Source of the DNA: Streptomyces sp. MBT53
Lineage (GTDB): Bacteria > Actinomycetota > Actinomycetes > Streptomycetales > Streptomycetaceae
DNA: 64,000 nt
Assembly: GCF_016654115.1 (NCBI RefSeq)
Contig: NZ_JAEQAZ010000010.1
Coordinates: forward strand, 1 to 64,000
Direction: 5' to 3'
The notes beneath the pieces are model-generated. The model saw nothing but the letters and a program-made list of their open reading frames with translations. It searched no databases and was not told the DNA's origin. Of the stretch, positions 33,890 through 42,762 are shown one piece after another. Every line of letters starts with the position of its first letter. Position 1 is the first letter of the stretch. Position numbers and translations under genes: made by a program.

Positions 33890-36800
33890 GTGCTGCGTAT
33901 TCGAGTCCTGGGTTCGTTGGGCGCCGATGACGAGGGGCGACCGGTAGGGCTCGGTGCTCCACGTCAACGGGCCGTGCTGGCGCTGCTGATCGCGGCCCGC
34001 GGCACCGTCGTGCCCGTCGACCGGATCACGGACGCGCTGTGGCGCGGGGCACCGCCGAACCGTGCCACGGTCTCCCTGCACACCTATGTGTCCCACCTGC
34101 GCCGCGCCCTCGAACCGGGTCGGCCGCCGCGCACCCCGGCGACCGTGCTGGTCACCGCGCCGCCCGGCTACGCCCTGCGGCTGCCCGAGGACGCGGTGGA
34201 CGCCTGGCGCTTCGAGACCTGGGTGGCCCGCGCCCGGCACGCCCCGCCCGAGGAGGCCCGCGCGCTGCTCGCCGAGGCGCTCGCCTGGTGGCAGGGCCCG
34301 GCCTTCGCGGAACACGCGGACGAGGCCTGGGCCGAGCCGGAGGTGACCCGCCTGACCGCACTGCGCGCCGAGGCCCGCGAACTCGCCGTCGCCGCCGACC
34401 TGCGCACCGGCCGCCCCGCCGAGGCGGTACCGGCCGCCGAACTCCTCGTACGGGAAAGCCCGTTGCGGGAGGAGGGATGGCGGCTGCTCGCCCTCGCCCA
34501 GTGGGCCTGCGGACGACAGGCCGACGCCCTCGCCGCGCTACGGGGCGCGACCCGGGTGCTGCGCGAGGAACTCGGCTGCGACCCCGGCCCGGCACTGGCC
34601 GAACTGGAACAGGCGGTACTGAGCGGACGGCTCGACGTGCTGCGAGCGCAGGTGCCGCACCGTGGTGAACCGCGTGCCGAGCAACGAGCGTTGGCCGTCC
34701 GGCACGGCGAACACCGGGCCAGGACCAGCGAGTTCGACGGCGAAACCGGCCTCGTGCCGAGCCACAGCGGTGAACCACGCGCCGGAGCCGCCCTCTTCGT
34801 CGGCCGTGACAGTGAACTCCACGCGGTGGACACCGCCGCGCGGGCCGCCCGGCGGCGGGGCGGTGTCGTACTCGTCACCGGTGAGGCCGGGGTCGGCAAG
34901 TCCGCGCTGCTCGGGCGGGTCGAAGGACGACTGCGGTCGGCCGGATGGACGGTGGTCGTCGGGCGCTGCCCGCAGTACGAGGGCGCGCCGCCCGCCTGGG
35001 CCTGGGCGGAGGCGCTCGGCGCGCTCGCCCGCGAACTGCCGCCCACCCGCCCCGCCGAACTCGCCGTACTGCTGCGCGAGCAGGACAGCGCGGCCGTCAC
35101 GACCCGGGACGAGGCGACCGCCGGCCGCTTCCGCATGCATCGCGCCTTCGCCGCCTGGCTCCGCGCGGCGGCCGGTGAGTTCCCCCTCGCCGTCCTCCTG
35201 GAGGATCTGCACCGGGCCGACGGCGAGACCCTCGCCCTGCTCGAAGCCGCGGCCGGCGTCACCGGCGTACCCCTGCTCACCGTCGCCAGCTACCGGCCCG
35301 CCGAGGCGGGGGAGCGGCTGGGCAAGACCCTCGCCCACCTCGCCCCCGTCGCACCGCGCCGCATCGCGCTGAGCGGTCTCGGCCCGCACGACGTCGCCAC
35401 CGTCGTCGACGCCGTGTGCGGTGAACCGGTGGACCCCTGGACGGTCACGGCCCTCGCCGAACGGACCGGCGGCAACCCCTTCTACGTCCTGGAGAGCGCA
35501 CGCCTGCTGGCCAGCGAGGGCGCCCTCGTCGCCGTCTCCGAGGTCCCGCAGGGCGTACGCGACGTCCTGCGCAGACGGCTCGCCCTGCTGCCCGCCACCG
35601 CCCGTGAGGCCCTGCGGCTCACGGCCGTCGTGGGTCTGGAGGGCGACGCGACCGTCCTCGTCGACGCGGCCGACACCGACGAGGACACGGTGCTGGAGGG
35701 CCTCGACGCGGCCCTCGCCGCGGACCTGCTGACCGAATCCGGGCCCGGACGGGTCCGGTTCGTGCACGCGCTGGTCCGCGACACCGTGTACACCGACCTG
35801 TCCGGCGTACGCCGGGCCCGGCTGCACGCCCGCATCGCGCAGGCGCTCCGCCGCCACCGGCCGCACGAACTCGCCGCCCTGGCCCACCACTTCGCCCACT
35901 CCGGCAACACCGCGCACGCACCCCTCGCCGTCGACTACGCGCTCCGCGCCGCCGAGGCGGCCGAACGGCGCTACGCCCACGACGTCGCCGTGGACCTCAT
36001 CCAGCAGGCGATCGAGACTCACACGGCGGCCAAAGGCCCGGCTCAACTGGACGACACCGTAGGCCTGTTGGTGCGGCTGCTCGGCGCGCAGGTCAGGGCC
36101 GGTTCCACCGAAGCGGCCCGCCGGACCCGGCAGCGCGCCGTCGAACTCGCCGAACAGGCCGACCGGGGCGACCTGGTGGCAGCGGTCTACGGCGCCTGGA
36201 CCGAACCAGCGCCCTGGCGCAGCAGACTGGAGGGCTTCGGCGACCGGACCACCCTGGAGCGCCTGGAACGACTCGCGGCCGATCCCGGACTCGACGACCC
36301 CACCCGCGCACGGGTGTTGCAGGTCTACGTCGAGGCGGTGGCCGTCGAGAACGCGCCCCGCGCCCTGGAAGCGGCCCGCACCCAACTCGCGCTGGCCCGC
36401 GCCAACGGCGAACCACGCCTGCTCGCCGCCGCGTTGATGACCTCGGCCAGGCTCCTGCCACTGGAGACCCAGGCCGCCGAGCGGACCCCGCTGGTCGCCG
36501 AACTCCGCCGACTCGCCCACGCGCACGACCTGCCCGCCTACCGTTGGGTCCCCGAACACCTCGACGGCATGACCGCCGGCACGCTCAACGACCCCGCCGC
36601 GGTACGCCGGCACACCGAGCGGGGACTCGAACTCGCCCACCGCTACCGCATGGTGTGGGCGCAGGGCCTGGGCGTCGCGACCTCGGCCATGCTGGCGACG
36701 GTCGCCGGCCGCTTCGGCGCGGCGGAGGCCGGATACGCCGAGGCCGACGTCCTGCTGCGCCGCGTCGGCTCGCACCACGCCCGCGGCCTGCACACCCTGG

Positions 36801-37306
36801 GACTGACCACCGTCCGGCTCGCCCAGGACCGGGTGGCCGAGATCGAACCGGTGATGCGGAGGGTCTACGAGACCGTCGGCGCCCCCTGCGGAGTGGCCCT
36901 CGCCCTCATCCTGGCCCGCCTCGGCAGACTCGACGAGTCACTCGCGGTGCGCTGCCCGCCGGAGCCCGTGACGGACCACCTGTACGGCCTGGAACTCGAC
37001 TTCCGCGCCCAACTGGCCGTGCTGCACGGCGACTTGGACCTGGCGTCGGCACTGGTCCCGCAGCTGCTGCCGGTCCGGGACCAGCTCGCCGGCGCGGCCG
37101 GAGCCGCCTACGCGACCCGCCCCCTCGCCCACGCCCTCGCCGACCTGTACCGACTCCTGGGCGAGGACGGTCCGGCCGCCGACAACTACACCCTGGCCGA
37201 GCGCACCGCCCTCGCCTGGGGCTCGACCCACCTGGCCGACCGGGCCCGCGAGGCGATGGCAACGTTGGCGACCGCGCACGCGCGGCGCCGGACGTTCGCG
37301 ACGTAG
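33890..37306 (+). CDS. Giant SARP/AfsR-type regulator with AAA ATPase and helical repeats
   Basis: Encodes 1138 residues from GTG 33890. An OmpR-like winged helix (about 1-95: RIRVLGSLGADDEG, PRQRAVLALLIAA) and a BTAD domain (about 100-250) form the SARP unit. An ATPase follows with Walker A GEAGVGKSALLGR (about 330) and Walker B-like LAVLLEDLHRADGE, then VEAV-type helical/TPR repeats to the end. Such large SARP-LAL hybrids activate secondary-metabolite or stress genes when an ATP-dependent switch is triggered. It lacks a C-terminal LuxR domain. The targets are unknown; the neighbours are not a typical cluster. Confidence 0.85.
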   Translation: MLRIRVLGSLGADDEGRPVGLGAPRQRAVLALLIAARGTVVPVDRITDALWRGAPPNRATVSLHTYVSHLRRALEPGRPPRTPATVLVTAPPGYALRLPEDAVDAWRFETWVARARHAPPEEARALLAEALAWWQGPAFAEHADEAWAEPEVTRLTALRAEARELAVAADLRTGRPAEAVPAAELLVRESPLREEGWRLLALAQWACGRQADALAALRGATRVLREELGCDPGPALAELEQAVLSGRLDVLRAQVPHRGEPRAEQRALAVRHGEHRARTSEFDGETGLVPSHSGEPRAGAALFVGRDSELHAVDTAARAARRRGGVVLVTGEAGVGKSALLGRVEGRLRSAGWTVVVGRCPQYEGAPPAWAWAEALGALARELPPTRPAELAVLLREQDSAAVTTRDEATAGRFRMHRAFAAWLRAAAGEFPLAVLLEDLHRADGETLALLEAAAGVTGVPLLTVASYRPAEAGERLGKTLAHLAPVAPRRIALSGLGPHDVATVVDAVCGEPVDPWTVTALAERTGGNPFYVLESARLLASEGALVAVSEVPQGVRDVLRRRLALLPATAREALRLTAVVGLEGDATVLVDAADTDEDTVLEGLDAALAADLLTESGPGRVRFVHALVRDTVYTDLSGVRRARLHARIAQALRRHRPHELAALAHHFAHSGNTAHAPLAVDYALRAAEAAERRYAHDVAVDLIQQAIETHTAAKGPAQLDDTVGLLVRLLGAQVRAGSTEAARRTRQRAVELAEQADRGDLVAAVYGAWTEPAPWRSRLEGFGDRTTLERLERLAADPGLDDPTRARVLQVYVEAVAVENAPRALEAARTQLALARANGEPRLLAAALMTSARLLPLETQAAERTPLVAELRRLAHAHDLPAYRWVPEHLDGMTAGTLNDPAAVRRHTERGLELAHRYRMVWAQGLGVATSAMLATVAGRFGAAEAGYAEADVLLRRVGSHHARGLHTLGLTTVRLAQDRVAEIEPVMRRVYETVGAPCGVALALILARLGRLDESLAVRCPPEPVTDHLYGLELDFRAQLAVLHGDLDLASALVPQLLPVRDQLAGAAGAAYATRPLAHALADLYRLLGEDGPAADNYTLAERTALAWGSTHLADRAREAMATLATAHARRRTFAT

Positions 37307-37327
37307 GAAGGGCGAGGAGTCGACCCG

Positions 37328-38227
37328 TCATCCCTGTCCGGTCAGCAGCCTGCGCGGATTGGCGATGCGGAAGGCGTACGCCGCCGCTCCGCCCAGCCCA
37401 TGACCCGGATGCCGGGGAGGCTCGGCGTACGGCCGGTCCGAGCCCTGGACCACGGCGTTCACACCGAGCGCGCGGACGGTCGCCTCGACGGCGGTCGGGC
37501 CGTAGGACGACGTCTCGACGAACACCCCGAGGTCGGCCCGTGCGGGTCCGCCGCCCCGGGCGGCCAGCCGCTCCCCGTGCAGCGGGGCGAGTCCGGCCAG
37601 CAGGGCGAAGCACACCCGCAGGCGCGGGTGGCGCGGCCGGCCGAAGGCGTGGAAGGCGTACCAGGCGGCGTGCATCTGCTGGACGTACGGCACCATCGCG
37701 GGCCACCAGCCGGGGTTCGCCGAGGAGCCCACCGCGGGCCCCGGGTGGACGAGGAGCGGGAGGTCGCGTTCTTCGAGCAGGTCGAGGAGCGGGGCGCAGC
37801 GGTCGTAACCGGCCGCGTCCGCAAGGGAGTTGGCGGGGAGCTGGAGACCGGCGAAGCCGCGGTCGAGATCCTTGGCGGTCGCCGTCGCGTCGATGTCCCG
37901 TACACAGGCCGCGGCCCAGGCCCCGAACGGCTCGGGCAGCGCCGCCGCGCCGTCGTGGTAGGCGTCGAGCAGCGGTCGTGCCTCGGCGGCGGGCAGCCAC
38001 TCCACGCCGATCGGGGCCGACAGCGAGACGAGCACCCGGTCGAGACCGTCGGCGGCGGCGAGTTCCGCGCGCCGGGCGATGTCATGGTCTCCGGGCGATA
38101 TCCCGAAGGGCGGTTCACCGTCCAGGAACAGGGTCCAGCCGTCCAGATACGGCGGTTCGCGGCGGGCACGCAGAGCCGTCACCAGCGAGGGGGTCCACAG
38201 ATGCTGGTGCACGTCGACGTTGGTCAT
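37328..38227 (-). CDS. Amidohydrolase-family (TIM-barrel metal hydrolase/decarboxylase) protein
   Basis: Encodes 299 residues; GGGAGAAGCGAC precedes ATG 38227. VDVHQHLW at residues 4-11 supplies the HxH metal motif of amidohydrolase-2 proteins. LLVHPGP, FGRPRHPRLRVCFALLAGLAP and the late Asp in VVQGSDRPYAEPP are the usual metal and catalytic positions. The substrate is unknown; family members include ring-carboxylate decarboxylases and lactone hydrolases. It is convergent with the SARP gene. A 27-codon open frame overlaps its start (38224-38307). Confidence 0.78.
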   Translation of the reverse strand: MTNVDVHQHLWTPSLVTALRARREPPYLDGWTLFLDGEPPFGISPGDHDIARRAELAAADGLDRVLVSLSAPIGVEWLPAAEARPLLDAYHDGAAALPEPFGAWAAACVRDIDATATAKDLDRGFAGLQLPANSLADAAGYDRCAPLLDLLEERDLPLLVHPGPAVGSSANPGWWPAMVPYVQQMHAAWYAFHAFGRPRHPRLRVCFALLAGLAPLHGERLAARGGGPARADLGVFVETSSYGPTAVEATVRALGVNAVVQGSDRPYAEPPRHPGHGLGGAAAYAFRIANPRRLLTGQG

Positions 38228-38307
38228 GTCGCTTCTCCCGCCAAGGCGTTGAGTGTGCCGTCGACGACGACCACGGTCACGACTGGTCTCTCCCCATGTC
38301 CTGTCAT
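38224..38307 (-). CDS. Possible 27-residue leader peptide overlapping the amidohydrolase start
   Basis: ATG 38307 with AGG 8 nt upstream; the stop overlaps the amidohydrolase ATG as ATGA. The peptide starts MTGHGERPVV and contains the hydrophobic run VTVVVVDG. Overlap geometry suggests translational coupling, but nothing else supports it. It may be chance. Confidence 0.25.
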   Translation of the reverse strand: MTGHGERPVVTVVVVDGTLNALAGEAT

Positions 38308-38431
38308 GTGTGAACCTAGCCCCTGGGCCGCCGATGATCGAGTGGTGGGGAGCGGGGGCCGGGCGTACCGTCGAACGGTGAGCATCCGGTGGGCGTGACC
38401 GCCCACCGTCCCCTCGCGAGTGCGAAGCACC

Positions 38432-39988
38432 ATGAGCAGCGGCCCCCGGCAAGTCTCCCCAGCGCAGACCGCCACCACCCGGGACACGGGCGGTGGCGGA
38501 AACACCATGGCGCTGCTGGTGATCGCCTCCTGTCAACTGATGGTGGTCCTCGACATCACCATCGTGAACATCGCGCTCCCGCACATCCAGAGCGCGCTGG
38601 GGTTCTCCACCACCAGCCTGGCCTGGGTCGTCAACGCCTACACCCTCACCTTCGGCGGTCTGCTGCTGCTCGGCGGCAGGGCCGGTGACATCCTCGGCCG
38701 GCGGCGGGTGTTCGTGTTCGGCGTGCTGCTCTTCGTGGTCGCCTCCCTCCTCGGCGGGTTGTCCCAGAACTCCGGCGAACTCCTCGCCGCCCGTGCCCTC
38801 CAAGGCGTCGGCGGCGCCATCGCCTCCCCGACCTCCCTCGCCCTCATCAGCACGACGTTCCGCGAAGGACCGGAGCGCAACCGGGCGTTCGGGGTCTTCG
38901 CCGGTGTCTCGGCGGGCGGCGGCGCGATCGGACTGCTGATGGGCGGGATCCTCGTCGAGTGGCTGAACTGGCGCTGGGTGCTCTTCGTCAACGTGCCCAT
39001 CGGGCTGCTCATCGTCCTCGCCACCCCGCGCTGGATCCGCGAGTCCGAACGCCACCCGGGCCACTTCGACATCACCGGCGCGCTGACCTCCACCGTGGGC
39101 ATGGTGCTGCTGGTCTACGGCTTCATCCGGGCCGCGCAGGAGGGCTGGGGGGACTGGCTCACCCTGGCCTCGTTCGGCGCGGCCGTCGTCGTCCTCGCCG
39201 GGTTCGTCCTGGTCGAGCGGCGCTCCCGGCAGCCGATCACCCCGCTGCACATGTTCCGCGACCGCAACCGGGCCGGGACGTACGGCATCATGCTCTGCCT
39301 CTCCGCGGCGATCTTCGGCATGTTCTTCTTCCTCACCCTCTTCGTGCAGGACGTGCTGGGCTTCAGCCCGCTCATGGCCGGCTTCGCCTTCCTGCCGGTC
39401 AGTGCCGTGATCGCGGTCGGCGCGGGCCTGGCCTCGCGGTTCCTGCCGACCTACGGGCCCAAGCCGTTCATGGTGGTGGGCGCGATCCTCGCCGCCGGCG
39501 GCCTGTCCTGGCTGACGCTGACGGACGTCCACTCCACCTACGCGGGCAGTGTGCTCGGCCCGATGCTGGTGTTCAGCCTCGGCATGGGCATGGAGTTCGT
39601 GTCGCTGACCCTGATGGCGCTCTCCGACGTTCCCGTCCAGGAGACCGGCGCGGCCTCCGGACTCCTCAACGCCATGCAGCAGGTGGGCGGTTCACTCGGA
39701 CTGTCCATCCTGGTCACGATGTTCGGCACGGCCAGCAGGAACGAGGCGAAGGACCAGATCCCCGCGTTCCTCTCCCAGGCGACCCCGGCCGAGCGCGTCC
39801 GCTTCCAGCACACCGGCCAACTCCCGGGCATCTGGGGCGATCACGTGCTGACCGCCGGAGCCGCGGCCGCGTTCGTCATGGCCGCGATCTTCACCGTCGT
39901 CGCCGCGCTGATCGCCGTCGTCGTCATCCAGGTCCGCCCCTCCGACCTGGAACGCCTCAAGGGCGGCACGGGAGTCGGGCCGGTCTGA
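38432..39988 (+). CDS. DHA2-family MFS drug exporter (14 membrane segments)
   Basis: Encodes 518 residues from ATG 38432. The DHA2 hallmarks are present: LMVVLDITIVNIALPHIQSALG in helix 1, LLLLGGRAGDILGRRRVFVFG between helices 2 and 3, and RALQGVGGAIASPTSLALI in helix 4. Fourteen hydrophobic segments follow, ending in a short charged tail. It most likely exports hydrophobic drugs or a metabolite by proton antiport. No TetR-type regulator is adjacent. An in-frame GTG at 38420 is an alternative start. Confidence 0.9.
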   Translation: MSSGPRQVSPAQTATTRDTGGGGNTMALLVIASCQLMVVLDITIVNIALPHIQSALGFSTTSLAWVVNAYTLTFGGLLLLGGRAGDILGRRRVFVFGVLLFVVASLLGGLSQNSGELLAARALQGVGGAIASPTSLALISTTFREGPERNRAFGVFAGVSAGGGAIGLLMGGILVEWLNWRWVLFVNVPIGLLIVLATPRWIRESERHPGHFDITGALTSTVGMVLLVYGFIRAAQEGWGDWLTLASFGAAVVVLAGFVLVERRSRQPITPLHMFRDRNRAGTYGIMLCLSAAIFGMFFFLTLFVQDVLGFSPLMAGFAFLPVSAVIAVGAGLASRFLPTYGPKPFMVVGAILAAGGLSWLTLTDVHSTYAGSVLGPMLVFSLGMGMEFVSLTLMALSDVPVQETGAASGLLNAMQQVGGSLGLSILVTMFGTASRNEAKDQIPAFLSQATPAERVRFQHTGQLPGIWGDHVLTAGAAAAFVMAAIFTVVAALIAVVVIQVRPSDLERLKGGTGVGPV

Positions 39989-40019
39989 GAGCAAAACCCC
40001 TACTCCGTCCGGCTGTTCG

Positions 40020-41831
40020 TCAACTCCCGTGATACGGCGGCTCTTTCGGGATCCGCTGCTCGAACCACACCACCTTGCCCGTGCTCAGCCGCGTCGCCCC
40101 CCAGCGCTGTGCGAGCCGGTCCACGAGGAACAGTCCCCGACCGCCCTCGTCGCCCGGCCCCGCCTCCCGCATCCGGGGCACCTGCGGCGAGTCGTCGGTC
40201 ACCTCGCAGCGCAGCACGTCGGTCCGCAGCAGCCGTAGGGAGATCGGTCGTGAGGCGTACCGCACGGCGTTCGTGACGACCTCGCTGACCATGAGTTCCG
40301 TGGTGTCCAGCAGGGCGTCCAGGCCCCAGCGGCGCAGCACCCGGCGGGTCAGCCGGCGGGCCTGGCCCGCGGTGAGCGGGTGCGGGTCGAGGTGCCAGTA
40401 GCCGACGCTGTCCGGCGGGAAGCCCTCGAAGCGGGCGGTGAGCAGCGCGATGTCGTCGTCGCGGGGGCCCGGCGCCAGCGCGGCCAGGATGCGGTCGCAC
40501 AGTCGCTCCAGCGAGGACAGGCGGTGTCCGTGCCGGGTGGACTGGAGGTGGGTGCGCAGGGCCTCGACGCCCGTCCCCACGTCCACGGCCCGGGACTCGA
40601 CCAGGCCGTCGGTGTAGAGCACCAGGGTGGTACCGGTGGGCGCGGGCATCTCCACCGACTCGAAGACGACTCCGCCGACGCCGATCGGGGCGCCGGGCGG
40701 GACCCGCAGGACTTCGGCGTGGCCGTTCGGGCGCAGCAGCACCGCGGGCGGGTGGCCGGCGTTGGCCATGAGGAGGCGGTGCGAGATCGGGTCGTAGATC
40801 GCGTACAGGCAGGTCGCGATGTGGTCGCTGCCGAGCCGCTGGGCCTGTTCGTCGAGGTGGTGCAGCACCTCGTGCGGGGGCAGGTCGAGACCGGCGAGGG
40901 TCTGCACGATGGTGCGCAGCTGGCCCATGATCGCGGCCGAGGTCATGGAGTGGCCCATGACGTCGCCGACGATCAGCGCGACCCGGTTGCCGGGCAGCGG
41001 TATCGCGTCGTACCAGTCGCCGCCGACCTGCGCGGTCTTCGACGCGGGCAGATAGCGGCTGGCCAGCTGGACACCGGTCGGCTCGGGCAGCGAGGAGGGG
41101 AGCATCGTGTGCTGGAGCGTGTCCGCGACGGAGGCCTCGTGGCCGTACATCACCGCCTTCTGGACGCCGATCGCGGTGTGCGTGGCCAGCTGGGAGGCGA
41201 CGAGGAGGTCGTCGCCGGTGAACACGGAACGGTCGGGGCGGCGCAGCAGCACGACGGTGCCCATGACGTGGTGGCGGCCGTGCAGCGGGGCGATGATCAG
41301 CCTCCGGCCCTGCGGCAGCGTCCCCGGCGCGCTCGCCGCGGGCCCCAGCAGCTCGGCCACCGCGGGCCCGATGTCGTCCGCGTCGCCGAAGGCCGGCTGC
41401 CCGGCCAGCAGCAGCTTCGCGAGCCGTCCGTCGAGCACCGGCTGCACCCGGTCGGTCACGTCCGCGTACTCGGCGTGCGGCATCAGCAGCGCGCTCCTGG
41501 ACTCCGGTGCCCGGTCGATGCTGTGCAGCTGCAGGACGACGGGTGCGGACGACTTCTCGTCCCCGACGGGCAGCGGATCGTGCAGGTGGATGACGATCGC
41601 GTCCGCGAAGGCGGGCACCGCCGCCCACCGCAGCTCCCGCAGCGTCTCGTCCAGGTCCATGCCCCGGGCGATCCGCCGGGTCGCCACATCGAGGTACTGG
41701 AGGCGGTCGGTCTGCGGTGCGGGCGCGAGGGGCGCCCGGTCCCAGTCCGGAACCGGCGCCGGGCCGCTCGCCGAACCGCCTCGCCGGGCGGTTCCGGCGG
41801 GGCCTTCGCGGGGGCTGTGTGGCTCCGTCAC
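40020..41831 (-). CDS. SpoIIE/PP2C phosphatase with GAF and RsbW-type ATPase domains
   Basis: Encodes 603 residues from GTG 41831. A GAF-like sensor (about 45-240) is followed by a PP2C/SpoIIE phosphatase (about 250-460: VGGDWYDAIPLPGNRVALIVGDVMGH, LYTDGLVE, RDDDIALL) and a C-terminal HATPase (about 470-595: ELMVSEVVTNAVRYAS, DEGGRGLFLVDRLAQRWG). This combination runs partner-switching control of sigma factors in Streptomyces. The domain order is common in the genus. No anti-sigma antagonist lies next to it. Confidence 0.9.
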   Translation of the reverse strand: MTEPHSPREGPAGTARRGGSASGPAPVPDWDRAPLAPAPQTDRLQYLDVATRRIARGMDLDETLRELRWAAVPAFADAIVIHLHDPLPVGDEKSSAPVVLQLHSIDRAPESRSALLMPHAEYADVTDRVQPVLDGRLAKLLLAGQPAFGDADDIGPAVAELLGPAASAPGTLPQGRRLIIAPLHGRHHVMGTVVLLRRPDRSVFTGDDLLVASQLATHTAIGVQKAVMYGHEASVADTLQHTMLPSSLPEPTGVQLASRYLPASKTAQVGGDWYDAIPLPGNRVALIVGDVMGHSMTSAAIMGQLRTIVQTLAGLDLPPHEVLHHLDEQAQRLGSDHIATCLYAIYDPISHRLLMANAGHPPAVLLRPNGHAEVLRVPPGAPIGVGGVVFESVEMPAPTGTTLVLYTDGLVESRAVDVGTGVEALRTHLQSTRHGHRLSSLERLCDRILAALAPGPRDDDIALLTARFEGFPPDSVGYWHLDPHPLTAGQARRLTRRVLRRWGLDALLDTTELMVSEVVTNAVRYASRPISLRLLRTDVLRCEVTDDSPQVPRMREAGPGDEGGRGLFLVDRLAQRWGATRLSTGKVVWFEQRIPKEPPYHGS

Positions 41832-41885
41832 GCTTCGTCCCGTCCACTGGTGCGGCCACTGGGCCGCCGGGTCGGTGCTACGGCC

Positions 41886-42566
41886 TCAGTCGCGCCGTCG
41901 GCAGCAGAGGAAGACCTGTTCCTCGGGCGGGACGTCGGCCACCGCCGGGGCGTAGGTGTAGGAGGTCTCCTTCACGATCTCGAAGCCCGCGTCGTCCAGG
42001 ATCTTGTGCAGGTCGTCGAGGAGATAGCCGGAGACCCTGATCGTGTTGCCGAGGAACGGGATCGCGAAGTCGTCCACATGAGCCTCCACCATCGACAGGG
42101 CGAACAGCCCGCCCGGGGTCAGCAGGTGGTGGATCGAGCGCAGGGCGAGGGGGATCTCCGCGCGCGGCAGCATCAGCAGGGAGAAGAACGCGGCGACGCC
42201 GTCGAAACGGCCCAGGTCGGTCGGGCCGCCCGGACGCAGGTCGGCCAGGTCCAGCTGGTGGAACGTACCGGCCGGGACGTACTTCCGGGCCAGCTCCACC
42301 ATCCGCCGGGACAGGTCCACGCCCACCAGCTCGAAGCCCGCGTCCGTCAGCTGCCGGGCGGTCGGCACACCGGTGCCGCTGCCGAGGTCCAGCACCCGGG
42401 AGCCCGGACGCAGGGACGCGACCAGCCAGTCACCCGCGGCGATCTGGCCCTCCTTGTGCGGGAAGGCCTCGTCGTAGCGGTCCCCGATGGCGTCGAAGGC
42501 CTCGGCCTGACCCGAGCGGTCGAGCCGCAGGCTGCCGTATTCGGCCCCGTCGTTCGCTCTGCTCAC
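41886..42566 (-). CDS. SAM-dependent methyltransferase (class I)
   Basis: Encodes 226 residues from GTG 42566. Rossmann motif I is VLDLGSGTGVPT (about 58-69), motif II GFELVGVDLSRRMVELARK, with the later FHQLDLADLRP and FDGVAAFFSLLMLP. The length suits a small-molecule methyltransferase. The substrate cannot be inferred. Confidence 0.82.
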   Translation of the reverse strand: MSRANDGAEYGSLRLDRSGQAEAFDAIGDRYDEAFPHKEGQIAAGDWLVASLRPGSRVLDLGSGTGVPTARQLTDAGFELVGVDLSRRMVELARKYVPAGTFHQLDLADLRPGGPTDLGRFDGVAAFFSLLMLPRAEIPLALRSIHHLLTPGGLFALSMVEAHVDDFAIPFLGNTIRVSGYLLDDLHKILDDAGFEIVKETSYTYAPAVADVPPEEQVFLCCRRRD

Positions 42567-42639
42567 TGAAGTGGCCTTTCATCCGCGCATAGAGGATTGT
42601 CCCACACGTGGGGAAAGCGCGTTTCAAGTGGGAGAACGC

Positions 42640-42669
42640 CGTGAGGGGTGCCCTGGGGCACCCCTCACG
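42640..42669. terminator. 14-bp perfect hairpin terminator
   Basis: CGTGAGGGGTGCCC pairs with GGGCACCCCTCACG around a 2-nt loop. It lies downstream of the TerD-like gene and upstream of the methyltransferase, both leftward, and should end the former's transcript. Confidence 0.8.
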
Positions 42670-42762
42670 CGACGTCGAGGGCGAGGAAAGCGAGCGGACT
42701 AAATTCATTAGGAAGATGAGAAGGAAGTCCGTTCATGGCCTCGCCACGGCTGACGCTACCAG

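Noticed and set aside
37253..37266. TGGCAACGTTGGCG, similar to the LacI-type operator
   Set aside because: It lies inside the 3' end of the SARP gene, far from any promoter of a carbohydrate gene, and lacks the GGAAACG half. Probably chance.
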